The notes beneath the pieces are model-generated. The model saw nothing but the letters and a program-made list of their open reading frames with translations, made no database searches and was not told the DNA's origin. From Verrucomicrobiota bacterium (lineage in GTDB: Bacteria > Verrucomicrobiota > Verrucomicrobiia > Verrucomicrobiales > Akkermansiaceae): 64,000 nt of DNA. The stretch lies in NCBI GenBank assembly GCA_026397725.1, contig JAPLUI010000327.1, forward strand, positions 1-64,000, read 5' to 3'. Position numbers and translations under genes: made by a program. Shown here piece after piece: positions 1 to 8,401 of the stretch; position 1 is the first letter of the stretch, and each line of letters opens with the position of its first letter.

Positions 1-399
1 CATGTCGCCTTCGATTTCTGGAATCAAGCGCTGCTAGGCGTGGTGTCCGATCGGATCTCGGTTGAGGTAGAAGGCCACGATACCCGGGTGCTGCTGGTTC
101 ATCGCTTGTTGGATCGCCCGCAGTTGATCGGGACCTCACGGCACATCACCGGCGCCTACTCGATCCAAGACCTCTCCTGGGATGCGGCGGGCAATACCCT
201 GCAAGGGCATTCCGAGGTCGTGCCAGGGGCGGACTACACGCTTTTCATCCACCTCCCGCCAGGCATGCCGGCGACATTGACGCCAACGGCCTCAGCCGGC
301 GGCAACCCGATTCCGTTCCGGCAGGAAAGGGCCGGGAACCTCTTGTCGGTGAGTTTCAAGAGCCCGCAGTCGCCGGTTGCCTGGCATGTCGAATTCTAA
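1..399 (+). CDS. C-terminal end of a glycoside hydrolase (alpha-galactosidase-like), cut by the window edge
   Basis: The reading frame is open from base 1, with no start codon needed before the edge, and ends at TAA 397-399. The visible 132 residues begin HVAFDFWNQ and contain RPQLIGTSRHITGG-like text (residues about 45-60), then a beta-rich stretch with VPGADYTLFIHLPPG. This pattern is the C-terminal beta-sandwich seen after the barrel in bacterial alpha-galactosidase-like enzymes of clan GH-D. The catalytic part lies to the left of the window, so specificity cannot be judged. The stop codon overlaps a TCTAACA heptamer (395-401), and the next, decayed gene starts 12 bases later, so the two were probably cotranscribed. 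The family call is from pattern recognition only. Confidence 0.6.
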   Translation, partial: HVAFDFWNQALLGVVSDRISVEVEGHDTRVLLVHRLLDRPQLIGTSRHITGAYSIQDLSWDAAGNTLQGHSEVVPGADYTLFIHLPPGMPATLTPTASAGGNPIPFRQERAGNLLSVSFKSPQSPVAWHVEF

Positions 400-411
400 C
401 AGAACAACCGC

Positions 412-1203
412 ATGAACAACCTCATTCTCCACCCCCTTCTCGCCATCAGTATGACATTGCTGGCAGTGGTTCGCTGGTCTTCTGGCACGGCATCAACAAC
501 TACCCGGTCTGGTATTCGGAAAACGGCATCGGCCTGATGTATGAGGCGGTGGAAACCTCGGGGGCGCTCGGTTGCCATGAAGCGATGATGGACAGGCAGT
601 GCCGTTACTCGCATGTCAGGGTCATCGAGAACAACGACGCGCGTGTGCGGATCCACTGGCGGCACGCGCTGGGCGATATCGAATACGGATTGGTCCACGT
701 GGATCCGGCAACCGGATGGTGCGACTGGTGCGACGAGTATCTAACGGTCTACGTCACCAAACACCCCCCTGAACGAACGCACGGAGAACTCACTCAGGCA
801 GATCTGGTTGTTAGGAATGACGACGGACCGGAGTGCCGGGGAGTTAGCTCCGCTGGCCCGCTCATGGAGCCGCCCGCCCGATATCTCGGTAGAGTCCGGC
901 AGCGTGACCTCCGAAAGATACTCGCTCGGACAGCGCTGTTACGAGTTGGCCTGCAAGGTGCCGGTCAAGCAGCCGATCGAACTGGTGATCGCCGCCAGCA
1001 AGGAATCGCCGGTGGTGAACATTCCGCTCGTGTTGAAAAACTCCGGCGATTCGGAAGTGGCGTTGGAACTGGATGGAAAACCGGTGCCGCGCGGCAAGGA
1101 CTTCCGTTACAGTCACGAGGGAACCCTGGACGGGGTGAACCTGCGCGCCTGGATCCGGCTCGAATCGATGAAACCCGTGCGCCTGAAGTTGATTCCGAAG
1201 TAA
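412..1203 (+). pseudogene. Decayed copy of the LamG-family protein found intact at 61563-63569
   Basis: An ATG at 412 opens a signal-peptide-like start (MNNLILHPLLAISMTLLAVV) in one frame, but homology then continues in a different frame from about 465: VFWHGINNYPVWYSENGIG, then MMDRQCRYSHVRVIEN and a WRHALGD segment. These match LVFWRGTRYGPAWVSENEN, MQDRHCRFSHVRIIEN and VVHWRYAPV of the intact protein at 61563-63569. Around 740-840 the frame shifts again, and the last stretch (SQRCYELACKV-like, SPVVNIPLVLKN, DFRYSHEG, PVRLKLIPK) matches the C-terminus of the same protein. The N-terminal LamG domain and much of the middle are missing. At least two frame breaks and large deletions make function unlikely. 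The right-hand neighbour is a YNAGF-family gene, the same order as the intact pair at the right edge. Confidence 0.8.
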
Positions 1204-1330
1204 CCAATGGAGAATACCGTCCATGGTTTGCTTGACGGCCGGGGCGACATGTACAAACTTGTCGTGATCCCATTTCCAAATCATGATCAATACGCCAGAT
1301 CCCATGATTTCCTGGAGATCCATCATTGCC

Positions 1331-2020
1331 ATGCACATTGTGCCCGTATGCCTGGCCCTTGTCGCCGGATTGTTTCTGACAGGCGTTGCTGATCTTCGGG
1401 CCCAGACCAGTTATCCGTTGGAGGTCGGGGGCTCCATGACTGCGTCAGCAGCCACGGCAGCAAGCACCTACAATGGCGGCTACACGTTCTATTCAGCGGC
1501 CTGGCCCCTGGTCGGCGATTATCCGCGGAACAACAACTTCCAAAGCGGACTCTACGGCACCTGGATGTTTCCGGTCAACGGACGTAGTGGTGATGATCCC
1601 TACACGGACATCGAAGGCGGGCTCGGGTGGTGGTATGGCAATAGTTTCAAGACAGCGACGCCGAAGTTCAACATGGGAGGCGTGGCGTGGGGAAACAATT
1701 CGTGGTGGTTGGCCAATACTCCCGGCAAGGGATCGACGAATGGCAACGGCAAGTATGGTGTGGCCCAGTTGAGTTCCTCGCTCCTCTTCCCGCCCGCGGG
1801 GCCCACTCTGAAGCAGAGCACATGCGGCGAGTAGTTCGGTTATGGCTATCTTGCCCTGCCTCTGACCAAACCGAAAACCACAACGGCGCGCGTGCCGGAC
1901 TATTATCAAGGACCAGCCTATCCCGGCCACCGGTTTTTCCAACAGCCCTCACCCCGAAAGACGCTCTTCGCAATCCTGACAGACTACCCGGAACTCATCC
2001 GTATCTCAACCGGAGAGTGA
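1331..2020 (+). pseudogene. YNAGF-family secreted protein interrupted by an in-frame TAG
   Basis: The start at 1331 gives a clean signal peptide (MHIVPVCLALVAGLFLTG, cleavage near ADLRA-QTS); ATGs at 1283 and 1304 are in frame but give an odd N-terminus. The mature part reads YNGGYTFYSAAWPLVGDYP, then NNFQSGLYGTWMFP, close to YNAGFSLYAAAWPL and NFQSGLFGTWMF-like text of the gene running off the right edge at 63671. A TAG stops the frame at 1832-1834. The same frame then continues sensibly for 61 more codons (FGYGYLALPLTKPK, VPDYYQGPAYPGHRFFQQ) to TGA 2018-2020. This looks like a nonsense mutation or a truncated tail rather than two genes. I do not recognise a named domain; the family is secreted and rich in Trp, Tyr and Gly. 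Confidence 0.65.
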
Positions 2021-2043
2021 TCCTGATCTAACAGACAAATACC

Positions 2044-2940
2044 ATGCGACATCCCGCATTCATCGTCCTTACCGCCGTGTTGCTGTGGATTGCGCCGGGC
2101 ACCGCGTGGCTCCATGCCGCGCCGGCTGCCGCGGCCGGCGAAGCGTATTACACCGAAGCGCAGATCTACAGGTCGCGTCCGGAACCCGCCCGCGATACAC
2201 CCTTCGGCTGCATCGGCGCGACGGGCCTGATGGCGCGGGTCTACCCGGGCGTGACCGTCAAGGTCGAGCAGATGATGCCCGGCTCGCCGGCCGCGGGGAA
2301 GTTCCGCAAGGGGGAGATCATCACGGGGATCAACGGGGTCGCGCTCAAGGGCCACAATCCCTTCGTCACGCTGGGCAACGCGCTCACCAAGGCCGAGGCC
2401 AGCGACGGCCGGATGGTCTTCGATGTTGCCTCCGCAGACGGCAAAGCGGAGCGGAAGGAAACCGTTTCCATCCCCGTGCTGGGCGCCAACGGCAAGGACG
2501 GCATGATCGCCGCCGCCATGCAGATCGCCACGGATGCCCGGGGCGATGTCACCATCTATCAGAAGGCCCGCCAGTATCTGGCCATGTCGATGCTCGACAG
2601 CTACCCGCTGCTCGTGATGGGGCATGGCGACGATGGCCGCGGCGATGGCATCTGGCGCGGCATCATCACGGCGTATTTGATGAAGGAAAAGCCCGCCCTC
2701 TACCGCCAGGCCATGGACCGGCTCACCTGGTGGCACGATCTGAGCCGCGAACCCGGCGGCAGCATCGGCATCGCGACGCTGGCCTGGGGCAACGGCAAGA
2801 TCGGTTCCTCCGGTCCCGGCATGGGGTTGTCCTACACCGCGCCGTTGCAAACATTGCGCATCACCGGCGCGCCGCGCTCGAAACACTCGAAGGACTTCAC
2901 GCTGCCCGCAAACCTGTGGGGCACGATGGCCGACAGATAA
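2044..2940 (+). CDS. PDZ-containing secreted protein, shortened DUF6288-like copy
   Basis: 298 residues. A signal peptide (MRHPAFIVLTAVLLWIAPGTAWLHA) is followed by a PDZ-like domain at about 70-155 (MMPGSPAAGKFRKGEIITG, then PVLGANG). It matches the PDZ parts of the larger proteins at 49074 and 59046 (KGSPADGILAPGDVILGVGG, PVLGSYS). Behind it comes a helical segment with YQKARQYLAMSMLDSYP, WWHDLSREPGGSIGIATLAWGNGKIGSSG and a terminal SKDFTLPANLWG. The HEAT-rich C-terminal half of the family is absent, and homologous-looking debris continues past the stop to about 3097. The copy is probably truncated and may be inactive. The start is preceded by CTAACAGACAAATACC and has no Shine-Dalgarno sequence. 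Confidence 0.6.
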   Translation: MRHPAFIVLTAVLLWIAPGTAWLHAAPAAAAGEAYYTEAQIYRSRPEPARDTPFGCIGATGLMARVYPGVTVKVEQMMPGSPAAGKFRKGEIITGINGVALKGHNPFVTLGNALTKAEASDGRMVFDVASADGKAERKETVSIPVLGANGKDGMIAAAMQIATDARGDVTIYQKARQYLAMSMLDSYPLLVMGHGDDGRGDGIWRGIITAYLMKEKPALYRQAMDRLTWWHDLSREPGGSIGIATLAWGNGKIGSSGPGMGLSYTAPLQTLRITGAPRSKHSKDFTLPANLWGTMADR

Positions 2941-3109
2941 CAAGACGCAAGCGCCCTGCGGCCAGATGGATCTCTGCATCGAGGGCCTGAAGAAGTCGGA
3001 TCTGAAACAGCCATGACCTCGGGACTATGTTGAAAGGCTGGAGCGGCACGACAAGTATCCGGATGCGCCTTTGATTGATGATTGCACCGAAATCTCACTA
3101 ACAATATAA
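2941..3109 (+). pseudogene. Frame-broken tail of the 2044 gene
   Basis: Behind the stop at 2940, short protein-like pieces appear in two frames: MDLCIEGLKKSDLKQP (about 2966-3016), then DYVERLERHDKYPDAP and LIDDCTEISLTI running to about 3108. They read like the end of a normal secreted protein and not like random spacer. The stretch is best explained as the original C-terminus of the upstream PDZ protein, separated by frameshifts. The last bases (CTAACAATATAAC) also form the A/C-rich leader of the next gene. Confidence 0.45.
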
Positions 3110-3110
3110 C

Positions 3111-4805
3111 ATGCTCCTCAAAGTTTACGCCTTCCCTGCTTCATTCGTTCTCGCGATCGCGGCCTCCGCGACACTCAGTATGGCCGCCCCGGCCACCGAT
3201 CTGCGCCTGCCCCATATCTTCGGCAGCGGCATGGTGCTTCAACAGGGCAAACCCGTCACCGTGTGGGGTTGGGCCAAGCCCGCGGCCCAGGTCACCATCC
3301 AATTCGCCGGACAAACGAAATCGGCCACCGCCACGGCAGACTCGAAATGGATGGTTCAACTCGACGCGATGAACGCCTCGTTGACACCGGGGAGCCTCGT
3401 GGTGCGGGCGGGTGATCAGAAGCTGACGCTGGATGATGTCCTGATAGGGGAAGTGTGGGTCTGCGGCGGCCAGAGCAATATGGAACTTCCGCTGAGAAGC
3501 ACCGTGGATGCCGATATCGATCTGGTGGCTGCCGACGATCCGGCGATCCGCTTTATCCGCCTGCCCAAGGTCGCCCATATCGAACCGCAGGACGACTTCC
3601 CGGTGGAAAGCGCGACCAACCCTGTCGGCAACTGGCGCGCCGCCACCGCCAAACAGGTGGAGAACTGCACCGGCGTCGGCTACTATTTCGCCCGCCGCCT
3701 GCACCGCAACCTGAAAGTCCCCGTCGGGATCATCGACAACTCATGGGGTGGCACCCTCGCCCACAACTGGTGCGCGAAGAAATCCCTGGCCGGGATCCCG
3801 GAGATGCGGGAAGACATCGCGGCATTTGAAACCAAGATCAAGGAATGGAACGACGGCGGAGGCGAGGAAGGCGCGAAAAAACGCCTGGCCGCCGACCTGG
3901 CACAGTGGGAGAAGGACAACGCCGCGGCCACCGCCAAGGGCGGGCGCGCACCCGGCCGCCCGAATCCTAACAATTATACCAACCCCGCACTCGGCCACCA
4001 GCCCGGCGGCATGTTCAATGGCTCGCTCGCGCCGTTCACCGACATGACGATACGCGGCGTGCTTTTCTATCAGGGGGAAAACAATGCATTCGGCACCAGT
4101 TGGAAAACATATCCCCGCACGCTTCCCGCCGTCATCGCCGATTGGCGTGCCGCGTTTGACGATCCGAACCTGCCATTCGGCATCATCCAGATCGCCGGAT
4201 GGAGCACCCGCAGGACGATGGATTACGACATGAACCACCACTGCAACGTCATCCGCGAAGTGCAGTTCGATGTCTGGCAAAGCACTCCGAACACCGGTCT
4301 TGTTGTCACTTTCGACGCCAACTCCGACGGCAACATCCACCCGGGTTGCAAGCTGCCTGTCGGTGAGCGCTCGGCCCGCTGGGCGTTGTCGCAGGTCCAT
4401 GGTGCCAAGGCGGCCGGATCCAACGAGCCCTTGGAATGGCATGGCCCGGTTTACGAGGCCACCGAGTTCGTTGGCGGCCAAGCCATTGTCACCTTCAGGA
4501 AGGGAAGCGACCAAGGCCTGCGGCTCGACAAGGACACCGAGCTTGGATTCGTCGTGGCTGGAGAGGACAAGGTCTTTCACGCCGCGCATGCCCGCACTGC
4601 CCAGTCCAAGGACAAACGCATGCAGCTTATTGTCTGGAGTGAGAAGGTGCCTACCCCGGTCGCCGTCCGTTACGCCTCGTCCAACCTGCCGGTGGGCGGA
4701 CTGATGAATGGCCGCGAGTTGCCCGCTTTCCCGTTCCGCTCCGACAATTGGCCGATCACACCGCATCAGTCGACCGGGTCCTACGTGCGGACGCAGGGAA
4801 ACTGA
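3111..4805 (+). CDS. Sialate O-acetylesterase-type SGNH carbohydrate esterase
   Basis: 564 residues with a signal peptide (cleavage after about residue 25, LSMAAPA). A beta-sandwich of about 90 residues (LPHIFGSGMVLQQGKPVTV...) precedes the SGNH esterase core. The nucleophile motif CGGQSNMELP puts Ser at 122; IDNSWGGTLAHNW carries the block around the oxyanion hole, YQGENNAFG the next block, and DGNIHPGCK near residue 410 supplies a plausible catalytic His. Length and domain order fit SASA-family enzymes of Planctomycetes and Verrucomicrobiota, which remove O-acetyl groups from sugars; sialic acid is not necessarily the substrate. The neighbours are decayed polysaccharide genes on the left and a defence island on the right. 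No ribosome binding site is visible. Confidence 0.88.
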   Translation: MLLKVYAFPASFVLAIAASATLSMAAPATDLRLPHIFGSGMVLQQGKPVTVWGWAKPAAQVTIQFAGQTKSATATADSKWMVQLDAMNASLTPGSLVVRAGDQKLTLDDVLIGEVWVCGGQSNMELPLRSTVDADIDLVAADDPAIRFIRLPKVAHIEPQDDFPVESATNPVGNWRAATAKQVENCTGVGYYFARRLHRNLKVPVGIIDNSWGGTLAHNWCAKKSLAGIPEMREDIAAFETKIKEWNDGGGEEGAKKRLAADLAQWEKDNAAATAKGGRAPGRPNPNNYTNPALGHQPGGMFNGSLAPFTDMTIRGVLFYQGENNAFGTSWKTYPRTLPAVIADWRAAFDDPNLPFGIIQIAGWSTRRTMDYDMNHHCNVIREVQFDVWQSTPNTGLVVTFDANSDGNIHPGCKLPVGERSARWALSQVHGAKAAGSNEPLEWHGPVYEATEFVGGQAIVTFRKGSDQGLRLDKDTELGFVVAGEDKVFHAAHARTAQSKDKRMQLIVWSEKVPTPVAVRYASSNLPVGGLMNGRELPAFPFRSDNWPITPHQSTGSYVRTQGN

Positions 4806-5288
4806 ATCAAAAAGACAGCGCGGGATGATGTCTCGTCACTGACGTCGATGTGCAAATATCGATCCGCCCCATCCCGTTGTGGGGAAGCAAAACCATTTCG
4901 AAATCCGCCATTTCCCGGTTGTTCGTCCGCGAAAAAACCACCGAATGCTCAAGTAATGAGTGGGGGCCATCGCAGGTGCGAAAATCTCATGAACTTTCCT
5001 GGGTCGATTCGCAAGACAACCGCCGCCCTCTGGTCAAGGGGCTTCTGTCTAATGAGGCATTGTATCTTGAAGCACGTTTGGAAAAGATCCTCGGAATAAA
5101 GAATCAAATCGTGGACGGCGCGTATCTCGGCTAATCATTTTTGCATGAAGACCCCGGAGATGTAATCCGCCACCGCGTTTTTCCGCTTTCCTTCTTTCCC
5201 TATCGACGCCATATTCACGCATGCTTCCCAAATTCCAGTATCTAATTTCGACTAGATATTTCGGAGTCGGCACACTAGCATAACCCCC
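4806..5288. other. Intergenic junction between CAZyme block and defence island
   Basis: 483 bases without a convincing gene. A 94-codon frame on the plus strand (4850-5134) contains some protein-like text (SNEALYLEARLEKILGIKN) but overlaps another open frame, has no leader signal and no recognisable domain; it could be a small gene or debris of a transferred segment. The right part (5160-5288) is AT-richer than its surroundings and holds an inverted repeat just upstream of the restriction gene. No IS ends, attachment site or tRNA is visible. Confidence 0.4.
5239..5258. promoter_or_regulatory. Inverted repeat upstream of the restriction-modification gene
   Basis: TATCTA and TAGATA form perfect 6-base arms around an 8-base spacer, 30 bases upstream of the GTG start at 5289, in locally AT-rich DNA. 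The place is right for an operator or promoter element of a restriction-modification gene, but there is no nearby controller-protein gene to bind it. Confidence 0.3.
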
Positions 5289-8129
5289 GTGTCCGACCTC
5301 TCAGCCTCCCTCCAAACCTTCGTGATCTACGTCCAGACCCACCTCACGGGCGATGAAAAGGGCGAGTCCGCCGATTTCCTCGATCACCTCTTCCGCGCCC
5401 TCGGCCACGATGGCATCAAGGAGGCCGGAGCCACCCGCGAAACCCGCCTCGCCAAGAAAGGCGGAGCCATAGGGAAAAACTTCGCCGATCTGCTCTGGCC
5501 CGCACGCGTGCTCTTCGAAATGAAGTCCCGCGGCAAGAAACTGGAACGTCACTACGACCAGATTTTCGACTACTGGACGCACCTCGTCCCGCACCGGCCT
5601 CCCTTCGTCATCCTCTGCAACTTCGACGAATTCTGGATCTACGATTTCAACATCCAGCTCTTCGATCCGGTCGAGAAATTCACTCTTGCCGAGCTGCCCT
5701 CCCGCGCCGAGGCCCTTGCCTTTCTCCTGCCCAAGCCGCGCAAGCCGCTCTTCAACAACAACCGCGTCGAAGTCACCCGCGAGGCTGCCGCCGACCTCGC
5801 GCAGCTCTTCCGCGCACTCGTCGTGCGTGGTGAGGACCGCGCCCGCGCCCAGCGTTTCATCCTCCAGATCCTTGTCACCCTGGTTTCCGAGGACATGCAC
5901 CTGCTCCCGCGCCAACTCCTCACCCGCCTCATCGCCGAGTGCCGCGAGAATGGCGAAAACTCCTACGATCTCATTGGCGGATTGTTCCGCCAAATGAACA
6001 CCAAGGAACCCGCACGCGGCGGCCGTTTCATCGAGGTTCCCTACTTCAACGGCGGCCTCTTCGCCGACCTCGATCCCATCGACCTCCTGCCCGCCGAACT
6101 CGATCTGCTAGCCACCGCCGCCAATCGGAAATGGGACATGGTGAAACCCGAAATCTTCGGCACCCTCTTCCAGTCCAGCATGGACAGCGACGAACGCCAC
6201 GCCTACGGCGCTCACTTCACCAGCGAGTTTGACATCCGCAAAGTCGTCGGCCCCACCATCGTCCGCCCGTGGCGCGAAAAAATGGACGCCGCTTGGGACA
6301 AGGTCGGGAAACTCAAGGAAGTCCTGCGCGATCTCCGGCTCTTCCGCGTGCTCGATCCCGCCTGCGGCTCCGGAAATTTCCTCTACGTCGCCTACCGCGA
6401 ACTCAAACGCCTCGAACGCGAAATCCTCCTCCGCCTCTCTGAAATCTCCAAAGGCGAGCCGCTCCAAACCGCTGTCTCCATCCACCAGTTCTATGGCATC
6501 GACATCCAGCCCTTCGCCGTCGAACTTGCCAAAGTCACCCTCATGCTCGCCAAAGAGCAGGAAGTCCGCGAAACCGCCAAACTCGAAGAAATCGAAGAAG
6601 GCTTCCTCGTCCTCGAAAACCCGCTCCCGCTCGACAACCTCGACAAAAACATCCTCTGTGCCGACGCCCTCTTCACCGACTGGCCCAAGGCCGACGCCAT
6701 CATCGGAAACCCGCCGTATCTCGGCTCCCGCTACATCGCGCAGGAACTCGGCTATGACTATGCAAAGCGCGTGCAGGACCGTTTCCCCGGCATCCCGAAG
6801 ATGGCGGACTTCTGCACCCATTGGTTCCGCCTCGCCCACGATGCGTTGCCGGCAAACGGACGCGCCGGACTCGTCGGAACGAATACCATCCGCCAAAACG
6901 AAGGCCGCGAAGCCAGCCTCGACTACGTTGTTGGTAACGGAGGCACTATTACCGATGCGGTATCAACTCAGGTCTGGACCGGAGATGCGTCAGTCCATGT
7001 CTCCATCGTTAACTGGATAAATGGCAAGGCAACCGACCAGAAAACTCTCACGACCCAGATTGGCGGGCGGGTGAGTGATCCATGGAAGATCGAGCATGTT
7101 GAAAACATTCTCACCAGCCTTGCCACCACGACGGATCTCAGCTCTTCCGCAAAACTTGGAGCCAACAAGAATTCGCGCATGGTCTTCGTCGGACAATACC
7201 CTTTCCACGAAGGATTCATGATTACGCCCGATGATGCTTCCAAGTGGCTTGCGGAAGACCCAACACTTTCAGGCTGCTTGAGGCCTTACATGATCGGCCG
7301 TGATTTGGTTGAACACGGCAAGCCTTCACGCTGGATCATCGACTTCGGCCAGAATGACATCTTCCACGCCATGTCGTTTCCACGCGCCTTCGAACGGGTC
7401 AAAGAACTTGTCATGCCCGACGTGCTCGCCCATGCCGAAAAAGAAAAATTGAAGACCGGCAAAGCAACAACACGCTGGACCCGCGTCGCCGAGCGTTGGT
7501 GGCAGTTCCGCGATTACCAACCCGGAACCATTCGCGCCGCTCGTTCAGTTCCCCGTTATGTCGCATGCTCTCGGGTTACCAAGCGCCCAATTTTTGAATT
7601 CATTCACAATGGCATCAATCCGGACAACACGCTCATGGTGTTCCCAATGGCCGACGACTATTCCTTCGGCATTATCCAAAGCACAATTCACTTCGAGTGG
7701 TTCAAAGCCCGCTGCTCGACTCTGGGCACCGGCTTCCGCTACACCAGCGACACCGTCTTCGACAGTTTCCCTTGGCCGCAAAGCCCGACGCGTCCGCAGA
7801 TCGAAGCCGTCGCCAAGGAAGCCGTCGCCATGCGCCAGCTCCGCCGCGAGGTCATGGCGAAGATGAATTGGTCGCTGCGCGATCTCTACCGCACCCTCGA
7901 AGAACCCGGCGCCAACCCCTTGCGCGATGCCCAAGCCCGCCTCGACACCGCCGTCCGCTCTGCCTACGCCATGCCCAAGGACGCCGACATCCTCGCCTTC
8001 CTGCTAGCCCTCAACCAAACCTGCGCCGCCAAAGAAGCCGCCGGAGAAAAGATCACGCCTCCGGGATTGCCGCTGCCGGTGGAGGAACATGAGGCGTTCT
8101 TGACGGAGGACTGTATCCGGGCGCACTGA
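5289..8129 (+). CDS. MmeI-like (type IIL) fused restriction-modification enzyme
   Basis: 946 residues, near the 919 of MmeI, starting at GTG. The N-terminal nuclease shows D67-X9-E77-M-K79 (in FADLLWPARVLFEMKSRGKK), the same spacing as the D-X9-EXK of MmeI. A helical linker follows, then an adenine methyltransferase with motif I DPACGSGNF at 356-364 and motif IV NPPY at 474-477. The C-terminal part holds the target-recognition region and an end typical of the family (SLRDLYRTLEEPGANPL near 860, PPGLPLPVEEHEAF at the end). In this family one polypeptide cuts DNA at a fixed distance and hemimethylates its site, so no separate methylase or nuclease is needed. The gene opens a defence island and has no TCTAACA heptamer, unlike the flanking DNA. 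The recognition sequence cannot be read from the protein. Confidence 0.9.
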   Translation: MSDLSASLQTFVIYVQTHLTGDEKGESADFLDHLFRALGHDGIKEAGATRETRLAKKGGAIGKNFADLLWPARVLFEMKSRGKKLERHYDQIFDYWTHLVPHRPPFVILCNFDEFWIYDFNIQLFDPVEKFTLAELPSRAEALAFLLPKPRKPLFNNNRVEVTREAAADLAQLFRALVVRGEDRARAQRFILQILVTLVSEDMHLLPRQLLTRLIAECRENGENSYDLIGGLFRQMNTKEPARGGRFIEVPYFNGGLFADLDPIDLLPAELDLLATAANRKWDMVKPEIFGTLFQSSMDSDERHAYGAHFTSEFDIRKVVGPTIVRPWREKMDAAWDKVGKLKEVLRDLRLFRVLDPACGSGNFLYVAYRELKRLEREILLRLSEISKGEPLQTAVSIHQFYGIDIQPFAVELAKVTLMLAKEQEVRETAKLEEIEEGFLVLENPLPLDNLDKNILCADALFTDWPKADAIIGNPPYLGSRYIAQELGYDYAKRVQDRFPGIPKMADFCTHWFRLAHDALPANGRAGLVGTNTIRQNEGREASLDYVVGNGGTITDAVSTQVWTGDASVHVSIVNWINGKATDQKTLTTQIGGRVSDPWKIEHVENILTSLATTTDLSSSAKLGANKNSRMVFVGQYPFHEGFMITPDDASKWLAEDPTLSGCLRPYMIGRDLVEHGKPSRWIIDFGQNDIFHAMSFPRAFERVKELVMPDVLAHAEKEKLKTGKATTRWTRVAERWWQFRDYQPGTIRAARSVPRYVACSRVTKRPIFEFIHNGINPDNTLMVFPMADDYSFGIIQSTIHFEWFKARCSTLGTGFRYTSDTVFDSFPWPQSPTRPQIEAVAKEAVAMRQLRREVMAKMNWSLRDLYRTLEEPGANPLRDAQARLDTAVRSAYAMPKDADILAFLLALNQTCAAKEAAGEKITPPGLPLPVEEHEAFLTEDCIRAH

Positions 8130-8157
8130 ACTTTACCAACCAAACCACTACAAACAC

Positions 8158-8319
8158 ATGTCAATAATGCACACCCTCCGCGACCGCATCCTCGCCCTCG
8201 ACTCCGAAATCACCACCCTCGACCAAACCATCGCCGAAAGGGAATCCTCGCTGAACGCCACCATCTACCGGCTCTACCACCTCACTCCCGAGGAAATCGC
8301 GATGATGGAGTCCGGGTGA
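8158..8319 (+). CDS. 53-residue coiled ORF with a type IIG-like tail motif
   Basis: ATG 8158 to TGA 8317-8319, 28 bases behind the restriction-modification gene. The first two thirds are heptad-like and helical (LRDRILALDSEITTLDQTI). The end reads IYRLYHLTPEEIAMMESG, which resembles the 'LYxLTxEEI' helix that closes many type IIG and BREX PglX-like methyltransferases. It could be a separate small partner of the enzyme, or a C-terminal segment split from a relative of it. The preceding protein already has a complete-looking MmeI-type end, which favours a separate protein. The leader (ACCAACCAAACCACTAC) has the A/C-rich look seen elsewhere. An internal ATG at 8167 is a possible alternative start. 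Confidence 0.6.
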   Translation: MSIMHTLRDRILALDSEITTLDQTIAERESSLNATIYRLYHLTPEEIAMMESG

Positions 8320-8401
8320 GCGTGGCGGCGGTTTTCAACCGCCATGCCAAATCAAGCTCGCAATCCACCTTCTGTTCATTACACTTAGCGCACCAATCAC
8401 C

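Noticed and set aside
4850-5134. 94-codon gene before the restriction enzyme
   Set aside because: Overlaps another open frame, no start signal and no domain; mentioned only as part of the spacer.
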